DNA from: an uncultured Clostridia bacterium
GTDB taxonomy: Bacteria; Bacillota; Clostridia; TANB77; CAG-508
Assembly: GCA_947631385.1 (NCBI GenBank)
Contig: CANRLE010000038.1
Location: forward strand, 1 to 9,883
DNA length: 9,883 bases
Reading direction: 5' to 3'
Part shown: positions 1-6,224 of the stretch, piece by piece
Numbering within the stretch: the first letter of the stretch is position 1
How the letters are laid out: each line of letters begins with the position of its first letter
Notes under the pieces: model-generated
The model's database searches: none
Told to the model about the DNA's origin: nothing
What the model saw: only the letters and a program-made list of their open reading frames with translations
Position numbers and translations under genes: made by a program

Positions 1-1690
1 CTGAATATGCTGCTGCCATTTCTAATGGACTAATTCCATTTGTTAATCCTCCTATTGCAAGTGGTAATCCTTCATCATTATATCTTGCATTTTCAGCTGC
101 TGTTACTAGAGTGCTTACTCCAAAATTTTTCAAATATTGAATAGATTTAGTTGGTGTTAGTTCTCTCATAATCTTTACTTCTGGCACATTTTGTGAATAA
201 GCAATAATATCTCTAATTCCAATATATCCTTTATAAACTTTTCTATCATTTTTTGGTTGATATCCATTAAAATCTGTTAGCACATCATTATATACTGTTG
301 CTGCTGTAATTACTTTTTCCTGCAAAGCTGGTGATATATCTGCAATTGGTTTTATTGATGAGCCCGGTTGTCTTGGACTTTGTGTACCTCTATTTAAGTT
401 AGAACCTATCTTTTCTCCTAATCCACCAGATACACCTAACACTTGACCTGTTTTATAATCTATTATAACCATAGCAGCTTGTGTATGTTCATTTTTCAAA
501 ACTCCATTTTCTTTTTCATGTCCCGGTTTGATGTATTTTGTTTTTAATGTTTCTTGTTCTACTGTTGATTGAATATTAGGGTCAACAGTTGAATAAATTT
601 TAAGTCCACTACTATAAACATAATTTTTAGCTAATTCTCTTGAAATTCCTTTTTCTTCTATAACTTGTTGTATCAATTGTTCTATAATAGCATCTGTATG
701 ATAAGAATATCCAGAACTTGTTGATGTAGTTCCTTTTGAAAAAGGTAATCCAGCATCTACTTTAGCTACTGCTGCATCATAATCTTCTTGTTTTTCAATA
801 TAGCCAAGTTCTTCCATTTTAGCCAAAACTGTCTTTGTTTTGTTCTTTATCTTTTCACTATTATCACTTTCTTCATTAAATGGATTATAAGACTGTGGTG
901 CACTATTAATTCCAGCCATGAAAGCACATTCCGCTAAATCTAAGTCTTTTGCTGTTTTATTAAAATAGTATTCTGCTCCTAGTTCTACACCATGAAGATT
1001 TCCTTCTCCACCTACATATAAAATATTTAAATACAACTCTAAGATTTGATCTTTAGATATCATTCTTTCTACTTGATATGCTTTAGCCCATTCTTTTACT
1101 TTTCTAAATATACCTTCAAATCCTGCTGTTTCATCTTCTTTTGTAATATTTTTTACTAATTGCTGTGTAATTGTACTTCCTCCATAAGTACCTTTTCCTA
1201 ATAATTTATTCAATATAGCTCCTGCTGTTCTTTTAAAATCTACTCCACTATGTTTATAATATCTCTCATCTTCTATTGCCACATAGGCTTTTGGCAGATA
1301 ATCTGACATATCTTCTAATGTGATTATTTTTCTCTTTTCGTCTCCACTTAAGTTTGCGATAACAGCTCCATTTTTATCCACCACTACTGAATTTGATGCT
1401 CCTATTTTTAATTCTTCTTTTGTTATTTCAAATTCATCTCCAAATAAGCCAAAAAACATTCCTGCTACAATTCCTGCTCCTATTACACATAATAGCAAGA
1501 ATATAATGATTAGTATTTTAAATGCTATTACTAGTTTTGGATGTTTATCAGAAAATTTATCTTTTTTTCTTTTTTTTGATTTTTTTACTTCTGGAGTTTT
1601 TGCCTTCTTTGTGTTTACTTTTTTTGTTTTTGATACTTTGTGTGGTGTTGTTTTTTCTATATTTTTCTTTTTTTTCTTGTTACTTGGCAT
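1..1690 (-). CDS. Class A penicillin-binding protein (PBP1A-like), C-terminus cut by the left edge
   Basis: Bifunctional peptidoglycan synthase: an N-terminal glycosyltransferase (GT51) polymerises lipid II and a C-terminal transpeptidase cross-links the strands outside the membrane. The window holds 563 codons. Residues 1-50 are a very Lys-rich cytoplasmic tail; about 53-83 form one membrane anchor. The GT51 motif EDERYYKHSG carries the catalytic Glu at 140, followed by GGSTITQQLVKN and the RK..E-type motif around FRKVKEWAKAYQVERM. The transpeptidase shows the SxxK box in QPGSSIKP (Ser444, Lys447) and the SxN box SQN (499-501); the KTG box lies beyond the edge. The ATG at 1688-1690 is preceded by AAGGGGGT at 6 nt spacing, which fixes the start. 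It lies behind the terminator of the upstream pilin-like gene, so it is probably transcribed separately. Family assignment is secure; the exact paralogue (ponA/mrcA type) is not. Confidence 0.95.
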   Translation of the reverse strand, partial: MPSNKKKKKNIEKTTPHKVSKTKKVNTKKAKTPEVKKSKKRKKDKFSDKHPKLVIAFKILIIIFLLLCVIGAGIVAGMFFGLFGDEFEITKEELKIGASNSVVVDKNGAVIANLSGDEKRKIITLEDMSDYLPKAYVAIEDERYYKHSGVDFKRTAGAILNKLLGKGTYGGSTITQQLVKNITKEDETAGFEGIFRKVKEWAKAYQVERMISKDQILELYLNILYVGGEGNLHGVELGAEYYFNKTAKDLDLAECAFMAGINSAPQSYNPFNEESDNSEKIKNKTKTVLAKMEELGYIEKQEDYDAAVAKVDAGLPFSKGTTSTSSGYSYHTDAIIEQLIQQVIEEKGISRELAKNYVYSSGLKIYSTVDPNIQSTVEQETLKTKYIKPGHEKENGVLKNEHTQAAMVIIDYKTGQVLGVSGGLGEKIGSNLNRGTQSPRQPGSSIKPIADISPALQEKVITAATVYNDVLTDFNGYQPKNDRKVYKGYIGIRDIIAYSQNVPEVKIMRELTPTKSIQYLKNFGVSTLVTAAENARYNDEGLPLAIGGLTNGISPLEMAAAYS

Positions 1691-1807
1691 TTTTGTACCC
1701 CCTTGCCAATTTTAAAATTTGACAAACATATTATATTATATTTTTTAAAAAAAGAAAAGCTTTTATATAAATTTTTAAGAATCATTTTACTTACTCCTAT
1801 AATTCTT

Positions 1808-1839
1808 CGTCTTTTTTGTTTTAAAATACAAAAAAGACG
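1808..1839. repeat. Perfect 12-bp inverted repeat overlapping the terminator
   Basis: CGTCTTTTTTGT (1808-1819) and ACAAAAAAGACG (1828-1839) are exact reverse complements with an 8-base TTTAAAAT spacer. The right arm covers the U-tract and the foot of the terminator stem at 1823-1855. The two structures are therefore mutually exclusive in RNA. It may simply stabilise the 3' end, or give a weaker second stop. Confidence 0.7.
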
Positions 1840-1855
1840 CCACTTTAGTGACGCC
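1823..1855 (-). terminator. Rho-independent terminator after the FGE-like pilin gene
   Basis: On the minus-strand RNA, GGCGUCAC and GUGGCGUC form an 8-bp stem around a UAAA loop, followed by U6 and then GUAUUUU. Two of the pairs are G-U wobbles on this strand and would be A-C mismatches on the plus strand, so the structure favours minus-strand termination. It begins 30 nt after the stop codon at 1886-1888 and separates this gene from the penicillin-binding protein gene. Confidence 0.85.
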
Positions 1856-1885
1856 ATGTGTAAATTTTGTTTTTACAAAGTCCAG

Positions 1886-3253
1886 TTACACAATTAAAAG
1901 TGGACGGAACGATGCACGAACGTTGGCATTAGTCAAACCGCCATCGTTGCGCAGGCTCGGACACTTAGTGCTGTCTTTAAAGTGGCCTCCCCTACCACAA
2001 ATAGGTTTGCTGGAAATGCTACTGGTTTCTGTCGTCCATTCAACACAATTACTTGCCATATCCCAGATATTACATATTATATCTTGTTTGCTTTTATCAG
2101 ATAAATTATTTGTTCCTGTCTCTGCTGGTTTTTCTGTATTTAAACTGTTTTGCTGTGAATATTGTGTCTTTTTTGCTTCTGGGCTTCTATCATCAAATGC
2201 TTGCAAAAATACTATTGCTGTATCCCATGCATAACTATTCATTAAATCACTTTCAAATATACTAGATGTATACATACTTCTACATAAATCTGCTGCCTTA
2301 TTTTGTGTTATATAATTAAATACTTGTACATTTGGCTTTTCTACTAATGTTCCACCTGTATATCCTGTCCAATTTTCATTTGGAGCAAAATCATTTTTTA
2401 ACTCTGAAATATCTAGAGTTCCACCCTCTATTCTCGCTTCATATCTTCCTATATAATATCCTCCTGCTTCTTCTACTTTTGTTTGTTCATTAGCTTGTTT
2501 TTCTGTAAACGCCTTATATACTGTTGTTTTAGCTGTTTTATTTCCATATCCCAAGAAATTTTCTGCATCATCTGAATTTTCTTCTTTATAACCTCCTGAA
2601 TATGGGCTTTCTGCACCTGTACTATTATTAAAATCATATCTACCTATGTTTATTTCTACTGTTTTTTTACCATCTGTTACTTCTTTTCCTACTGGTATCC
2701 ATACAAATTGACTTCCTTTTGTATTTGTATATGTTGCATCTTCTATTACTACTCCTTTTGTTACATCTTCTCCTTCTACAACTTTAAATCCTTTTGGTAC
2801 TACTACTTTGTTTCCATATGCATCTTCTATTTTTTTATTTTCCTGATATACATACTTTGTCTTTATTGCTTCTTTTACGGTTGTTGGTTGTTCTACTGGT
2901 GGGGCCTCTTTTCCAAATTCTATTGTTCTACTTCCTATTGTTATTTCTCCTGTTTCTTTTATTGTTGCTTTTTCTTCTGCTGTTATTAAATTTCTTTCTT
3001 CTAAGCAATCTAATAATTCTTCTAATGTTTGAGCTGTTCCCTCTGTTGTTTGTTTATCCATTTCTTGGTTGACTTTCCATAGGCTACATTCTTCTTCTAC
3101 ACTTGCTCCTCTTGTTTCTACTTTTGCTTTATTAGCTTGTGATAATATTCCATTTTCTCCTGTTAACATTGCTATACTCACTGCTGCTAGTATTAGTAAT
3201 ACTATTATTGTAATCACTAATGCAATTAATGTTATTCCTTTGTTTTTTCCCAT
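1886..3253 (-). CDS. Pilin-like surface protein with FGE/C-type-lectin-like head and putative variable C-terminus
   Basis: 455 residues. The N-terminus MGKNKG then ITLIALVITIIVLLILAAVSI is a class III (prepilin peptidase) leader with cleavage expected after Gly6, followed by the single hydrophobic helix of type IV pilin-like proteins. Mature position 5 is Ala, not the usual Glu. A charged linker runs to about 130. The rest resembles the formylglycine-generating-enzyme/sulfatase-modifying family, a C-type lectin fold: FVWIPVG (183-189), GYYIGRYEA (265-273), IWDMASNCVEWT (396-407), GRGG (420-423) and SFRPLL (448-453). The last 40 or so residues are coded by GC-rich DNA unlike the rest of the gene. 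No oxygen-activating Cys pair typical of a true FGE is evident, so I infer a binding rather than catalytic head. ATG is preceded by GAGAGGA at good spacing. It has its own promoter-like block and terminator. Pilin leader and lectin-like fold are well supported; display on a pilus or on the membrane is inference. Confidence 0.85.
   Translation of the reverse strand: MGKNKGITLIALVITIIVLLILAAVSIAMLTGENGILSQANKAKVETRGASVEEECSLWKVNQEMDKQTTEGTAQTLEELLDCLEERNLITAEEKATIKETGEITIGSRTIEFGKEAPPVEQPTTVKEAIKTKYVYQENKKIEDAYGNKVVVPKGFKVVEGEDVTKGVVIEDATYTNTKGSQFVWIPVGKEVTDGKKTVEINIGRYDFNNSTGAESPYSGGYKEENSDDAENFLGYGNKTAKTTVYKAFTEKQANEQTKVEEAGGYYIGRYEARIEGGTLDISELKNDFAPNENWTGYTGGTLVEKPNVQVFNYITQNKAADLCRSMYTSSIFESDLMNSYAWDTAIVFLQAFDDRSPEAKKTQYSQQNSLNTEKPAETGTNNLSDKSKQDIICNIWDMASNCVEWTTETSSISSKPICGRGGHFKDSTKCPSLRNDGGLTNANVRASFRPLLIV
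1898..2012 (-). other. Putative DGR variable region 1 (3' end of the FGE-like gene)
   Basis: This segment codes for the stretch from about CGRGG to FRPLL at the very C-terminus. Bases 1921-1980 contain 31 G/C of 60, against 13 of 60 in an ordinary coding stretch of this locus (4021-4080). Many codons end in C (GGC, CAC, GAC, AGC, AGC, CGC, AAC, GGC, GCC, AAC), unusual in this A/T-ending genome. In known diversity-generating retroelements the variable region lies at the 3' end of a C-type-lectin-fold gene and differs from its template at adenines. The conserved framework residues RGG and FRP flank it. No template repeat is visible in the window. Confidence 0.6.
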
Positions 3254-3279
3254 TTTTTTGTTCCTCTCTTTCTTTTGTT

Positions 3280-3350
3280 TTTAATTTTATGTAATGTTTA
3301 TTATACATATTTACTATATTTATACCACAAACAATTTGACTTTTGCAATA
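3280..3350 (-). promoter_or_regulatory. Promoter/leader block of the FGE-like pilin gene, duplicated at 4943-5013
   Basis: Bases 3280-3330 are identical to 4943-4993 over 51 bp, and similarity continues through about 3348. On the minus strand it contains TATAAT at 3305-3300 as a likely -10, which would start transcription about 40 nt before the ATG. A -35 is less clear: TTGTGG lies 19 bp upstream of the -10. A second -10-like TATAAA lies within the block. Conservation of this A/T-rich block in front of both paralogues suggests shared regulation, or a recent duplication. Confidence 0.5.
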
Positions 3351-3408
3351 GTTTAATAAAAAAATATACAGAAAATAGTTGTAAATTTTATCATACTAAA
3401 TATTGGCT

Positions 3409-3444
3409 ATAAAATAAAACAAGTGCTGGATAATTCCAACACTT
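3409..3444 (-). terminator. Rho-independent terminator after the frameshifted pilin-like gene
   Basis: Minus-strand RNA forms a 10-bp stem AAGUGUUGGA / UCCAGCACUU around an AUUA loop, followed by GUUUUAUUUUAU. One pair is G-U on this strand and C-A on the other, which indicates minus-strand direction. It lies between the stop at 3575 and the promoter block of the next gene, so the two pilin-like genes look like separate transcription units. Confidence 0.75.
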
Positions 3445-3532
3445 AATAGCTCAATTTAATATGAAAATTTTTGTTAATTTTTTCTCGACAATTTACAATT
3501 GGTCTTCCAAATCCTCATTTTCTTTTTTTCCG

Positions 3533-3569
3533 CTTTTTCCAAGAAGTCCAAAGGCATTCTTGGGAAAAG
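3533..3569. repeat. 13-bp inverted repeat just 3' of the frameshifted pilin-like gene
   Basis: CTTTTTCCAAGAA (3533-3545) and TTCTTGGGAAAAG (3557-3569) are complementary over 13 positions with one T-G pair, around an 11-base spacer. It follows the stop codon by a few bases. No U-tract follows on the minus strand, so it is not an obvious terminator for the gene. The pairing is complete as RNA only on the plus strand. The rest of 3445-3574 holds no recognisable gene. Confidence 0.5.
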
Positions 3570-3574
3570 CCTTT

Positions 3575-4916
3575 CTATTTGTCTCCACCTACATTTCCTA
3601 CAGTTATTCGTCCTTCTTCAACAAAGCCAGACTCTAATGGTAATCCTGACATGCTTGGCCCGTCACCTGTCCATTCTTCCTCTGTCCCACTTATCACTTT
3701 GATATCTTCTACTGTGACTTCAGATTTTAGAAAAACTACGGGACGTACAGCAAACTCACGGACATACCAGGCGCCTAGAGAATTGAACACGTCGTCGAAG
3801 AAGCCAACGCCAGCAAAGCCTCCGCCGACCGAACCAGGTCCAAATTTCGCATACCCAGACCCGAAGCTCACTCCAGGAGAAGCCAGCCAGTACGATTTTA
3901 CATAATTATCTTCTGCTGTTGTACCATCAAATATTATTTTTGTTATAGTTTCGGCATTTTCTGGTTGTCCTACCATATATGCATTTCCTTGTACTTCATC
4001 ATTTGCATTCTTTTTTGTTAATCTTTCTTTATATTTCATATTTTCTGGATATTTTTCTAATAAGTAATTTTCTGGTGCATAATCGCCTTCTTTGTATGTA
4101 TAATTTTGTTTAAAATAACTATAATAATTTTCATATGGTTCTCCGTCTTTATATGCTTTGTCTTCTTCTTTATTTATTGTTATTCCGTAGTGCTCTTGTT
4201 ACATCTTCCATGGTCATACTTCTGGCTTCTTGTGCTAAGTTATTTTTGTATATTCCACATATCGCATCTAATGTATCTTCATAATACCAACCTTCTGCTC
4301 CTCCTAATGTCAAATATGGATTTGTTGTTTCTACATTATTTTCTTTACTTCTTTTTATTGGACTTCCACTTATTAATAGTAGATTGTTTCCTCCTTCATC
4401 TAATCCTAATACTCTCCATGTTGTTCTTCCATCTACTTTATATGTTTGGTTTTTACTATATCCTGTTTCCTCTTGTCCTACTGTCACGCTTCCTGAACTT
4501 GGATTTTTATAATTTACATAGTCTCCTACTTGTATTTCTCCATCTTTAAATGCTTCTACTATTGTTTTTATATCTTCTATACTTATAGTTTTACTTCCTA
4601 TTGTTACCTCTTCTCCATCTGTTAATTTTTCAAATTCTTCGTCTGTTATTAGTTTTTGTTCTTTTAATTCTTTTAGCAATTCATCTTTGCTTTTACTTGC
4701 TGAAGTTCCTGTTAGTTTACCCGATTCTTTTTCCATTTTCCATAACCTAATAGTTTCATCTACATTTGCTCCCCTTGTTTCTTCTTTTGCTTTATTTGCT
4801 TGCAACAGTATTCCATTTTCTCCTGTTAGTGTTGCTATTGATACTGCTGCTAAAATTAATAATACTATGATAGTTATTACTAGTGCAATTAGTGTTATTC
4901 CTTTGTTTCTTCTCAT
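3575..4916 (-). pseudogene. Pilin-like surface protein with YWLAS...AVRPVV variable head, broken by a frameshift
   Basis: The start at 4916 (ATG, preceded by GTGAGGA) opens a prepilin-like leader MRRNKG then ITLIALVITIIVLLILAAVSI, nearly identical to that of the neighbouring gene. The first frame stops at 4170 after 248 residues. The protein clearly continues in another frame from about 4198 to the stop at 3575. Joined, it would be about 446 residues, close to the 455 of its paralogue. The first part contains GDYVNY, TWRVLG and LLLISG, then EARSMTMEDVTRAL. The second part contains GNAYMVG, YWLAS and AVRPVVFLKS, an arrangement I recall from clostridial DUF6273-type proteins (uncertain). A stop at 4199-4201 closes the second frame and one at 4170-4172 closes the first, so the shift lies within 4173-4198. 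One extra base explains it; removing it near CTACGG would give ALGITIN. It may be a real lesion, a sequencing error or phase variation. About 60 residues follow the variable part. Confidence 0.75.
3740..3892 (-). other. Putative DGR variable region 2 (YWLAS to AVRP segment)
   Basis: This codes for the stretch between the framework motifs YWLAS and AVRP. Bases 3781-3840 have 35 G/C of 60 and only 6 adenines on the coding strand. The same gene at 4021-4080 has 13 G/C and 33 coding-strand adenines. From the Tyr of YWLAS to the Pro of AVRP, 17 of 51 codons end in C, including runs such as GTC GGC and TTC TTC GAC GAC. This is what AAC/AAT codons become when both adenines are randomised. Residues are rich in G, S, F, V and D. 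No second copy, template repeat or reverse transcriptase is visible in the window. Confidence 0.65.
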
Positions 4917-4942
4917 TTTCTATTCCTCACTTTCTTTTGTTA

Positions 4943-5013
4943 TTTAATTTTATGTAATGTTTATTATACATATTTACTATATTTATACCACAACTAATTT
5001 GATTTTTGCAAGC
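4943..5013 (-). promoter_or_regulatory. Promoter/leader block of the frameshifted pilin-like gene
   Basis: Copy of the block at 3280-3350, identical over 4943-4993. The likely -10 TATAAT is at 4968-4963 on the minus strand, leaving a leader of roughly 40 nt before the ATG at 4916. The far end still matches the other copy (ttttgcaa), then the two diverge, which marks the edge of the duplicated unit. Confidence 0.5.
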
Positions 5014-5330
5014 CTTTTTTTATTTTGTAATACAATTGTAATATTTTTTCTTTATAAACTATTTCAATGTTGAAAATAAGCCTTAGACTTATTTCTAAAT
5101 CTAAAGCTTCTTTAAATATTTACAGCAGTGTCGCAAAATCACAGATATGCTTGGAATTTTATCTTATTTATTTTCTTCTTCAATGATTTTCTAAATTTTG
5201 TAGACGCGTCTGCGAATTTCAAATGGATTCAATTTATCAGTATTATATCATTTATTTTATAAAAAAACATTAAAATTTCAAAATTTAACATTACTTATAT
5301 ACTTTTGCAAGTGCTTTAAAAAAAATTACT
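5014..5330. other. Non-coding gap between the housekeeping operon and the pilin-like genes
   Basis: About 317 bp without a convincing gene. It holds the hairpin at 5073-5109 and the perfect 10-bp palindrome AGACGCGTCT at 5202-5211. Some bases around 5120-5145 and 5200-5215 are less A/T-rich than their surroundings. Translating all minus frames gives only short pieces broken by stops. I see no RNA gene or riboswitch I can name. Confidence 0.6.
5073..5109 (-). terminator. Probable terminator of the infB-truB operon
   Basis: Minus-strand RNA can form a 13-bp stem, AAGCUUUAGAUUU with AAGUCUAAGGCUU, around a 6-nt loop, followed by a short AUUUU. Two pairs are G-U on this strand and would be mismatches on the other. 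The U-tract is weak and the hairpin is about 220 bp past the last stop codon, so efficiency is doubtful. Confidence 0.45.
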
Positions 5331-6188
5331 TCAAACCACACTATTTACTCCAAACAATTTTGTTATTCTAACTTTATCCTTTTCTAATCTCTTAATTGTT
5401 TCTGTAAAAGGTTGTCTATTATTTATACTTGCTTCATAAATCTTATATGCTTTATATTTAGTTTTTTTGTCATCATCTAAATCTTCCCAACCTCTAAAAG
5501 TTATTTCATAATCATTTATACTAATACCATTAAATCTTTTCTTTCTAATTCTAACATCTTCCTTTAAATTTACAATTATAGCATCTTCATCAATACTATA
5601 CAGATTTATCAATTCAGTTGGAAAATCAACATTTAAAATAATTTTAGATTTACAAAGTCCTTTTCTTTTGTTATTCCCAACTGTTATCATAATTCCATCT
5701 TCTTCTAATATTTCTTTTTCAATTTTTTTAAATTTTTCTATATGATTAGTTATTATATTAACATTTTTATATTCACTTACTATTTGTTTCAAATTTGCCA
5801 ACATATTTTCTGATATATTATTAACTAAAATAGATATTGAAGTTTCTTCTTTTTTCATTTGCTTTTGTCCAATAATATAATCTAATACTTTTCCAGCAAG
5901 TACTTCAAATAGCCATTTACCTTCTATGATATCAAATGAATAACTATATAGTAAATTAACATATGTTTCTTGTTTTTGCATTTCTTCACTTAATATAATT
6001 TTTTTACACATTGCCTTATTTAATAATTTCTTAGTTTTTTCAGCTAATTTTTGTGCTTTTTTGTCTGATAAAATAGTTTTACTATCTATTGGCATTATAA
6101 TCTTGTCTTCACTAATACAAATTATTTTAAATAATTTACAAATTAAATTGGGCTTGTCAGCTTCTTGTATATAATACAAAAAAATCAC
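5331..6188 (-). CDS. Conserved-looking protein of unknown function, last gene of the operon
   Basis: Up to 285 residues; I do not recognise a named family. No signal peptide or membrane segment is seen, so it is probably cytoplasmic. The N-terminal part (DKPNLICKLFKIICISEDKIIMPID) looks like beta strands. A middle part (ISILVNNISENMLANLKQI, then VNIITNH, IMITVGNNKRK, CKSKIILNVDFP, AIIVNLK) alternates hydrophobic strands and helices like a Rossmann-type nucleotide-binding fold, but no clear glycine-rich loop is present. The C-terminus is charged. The most upstream start is GTG at 6186-6188, but AGGAG ends only 1 nt before it. TTG at 6177-6179 lies 10 nt after AGGAG and gives MYYIQEADKPN, so a 282-residue protein is more likely. 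It follows truB by about 36 bp and probably shares its transcript. In many Bacillota ribF follows truB; this protein shows no FAD-synthetase motifs. Confidence 0.75.
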   Translation of the reverse strand: MIFLYYIQEADKPNLICKLFKIICISEDKIIMPIDSKTILSDKKAQKLAEKTKKLLNKAMCKKIILSEEMQKQETYVNLLYSYSFDIIEGKWLFEVLAGKVLDYIIGQKQMKKEETSISILVNNISENMLANLKQIVSEYKNVNIITNHIEKFKKIEKEILEEDGIMITVGNNKRKGLCKSKIILNVDFPTELINLYSIDEDAIIVNLKEDVRIRKKRFNGISINDYEITFRGWEDLDDDKKTKYKAYKIYEASINNRQPFTETIKRLEKDKVRITKLFGVNSVV

Positions 6189-6224
6189 TCTCCTATATTT
6201 TTTATTTTAAATATATGAGAATGA

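Noticed and set aside
1320..1715. Plus-strand open frame of 131 codons, rich in Phe and Leu
   Set aside because: It is antisense to the lysine-rich tail, membrane segment and glycosyltransferase start of the penicillin-binding protein; the A-rich sense strand produces Phe-rich antisense frames.
1719..1741. Plus-strand TTGACA resembling a -35 box
   Set aside because: No matching -10 at proper spacing and no plus-strand gene downstream; likely chance in A/T-rich DNA.
2708..3072. Overlapping plus-strand frames coding for Cys/Phe/Leu/Tyr-rich peptides
   Set aside because: Antisense to the FGE-like pilin gene; low-complexity composition and no ribosome binding site.
3471..3905. Plus-strand frame of 144 codons with a Pro-rich section across the GC-rich patch
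   Set aside because: The minus strand carries clear motifs (YWLAS, AVRPVV) continuous with the pilin-like gene, and the Pro content is what the antisense of Gly codons gives.
4106..4549. Plus-strand hydrophobic frame of 147 codons
   Set aside because: Antisense to the first half of the frameshifted pilin-like gene; Leu/Phe bias is a by-product of A-rich sense codons.
3280..4993. The 51-bp direct repeats as ends of an integrated mobile element or attachment sites
   Set aside because: Both copies sit at the same place relative to a homologous start codon, and similarity extends into the leader peptides, so gene duplication explains them.
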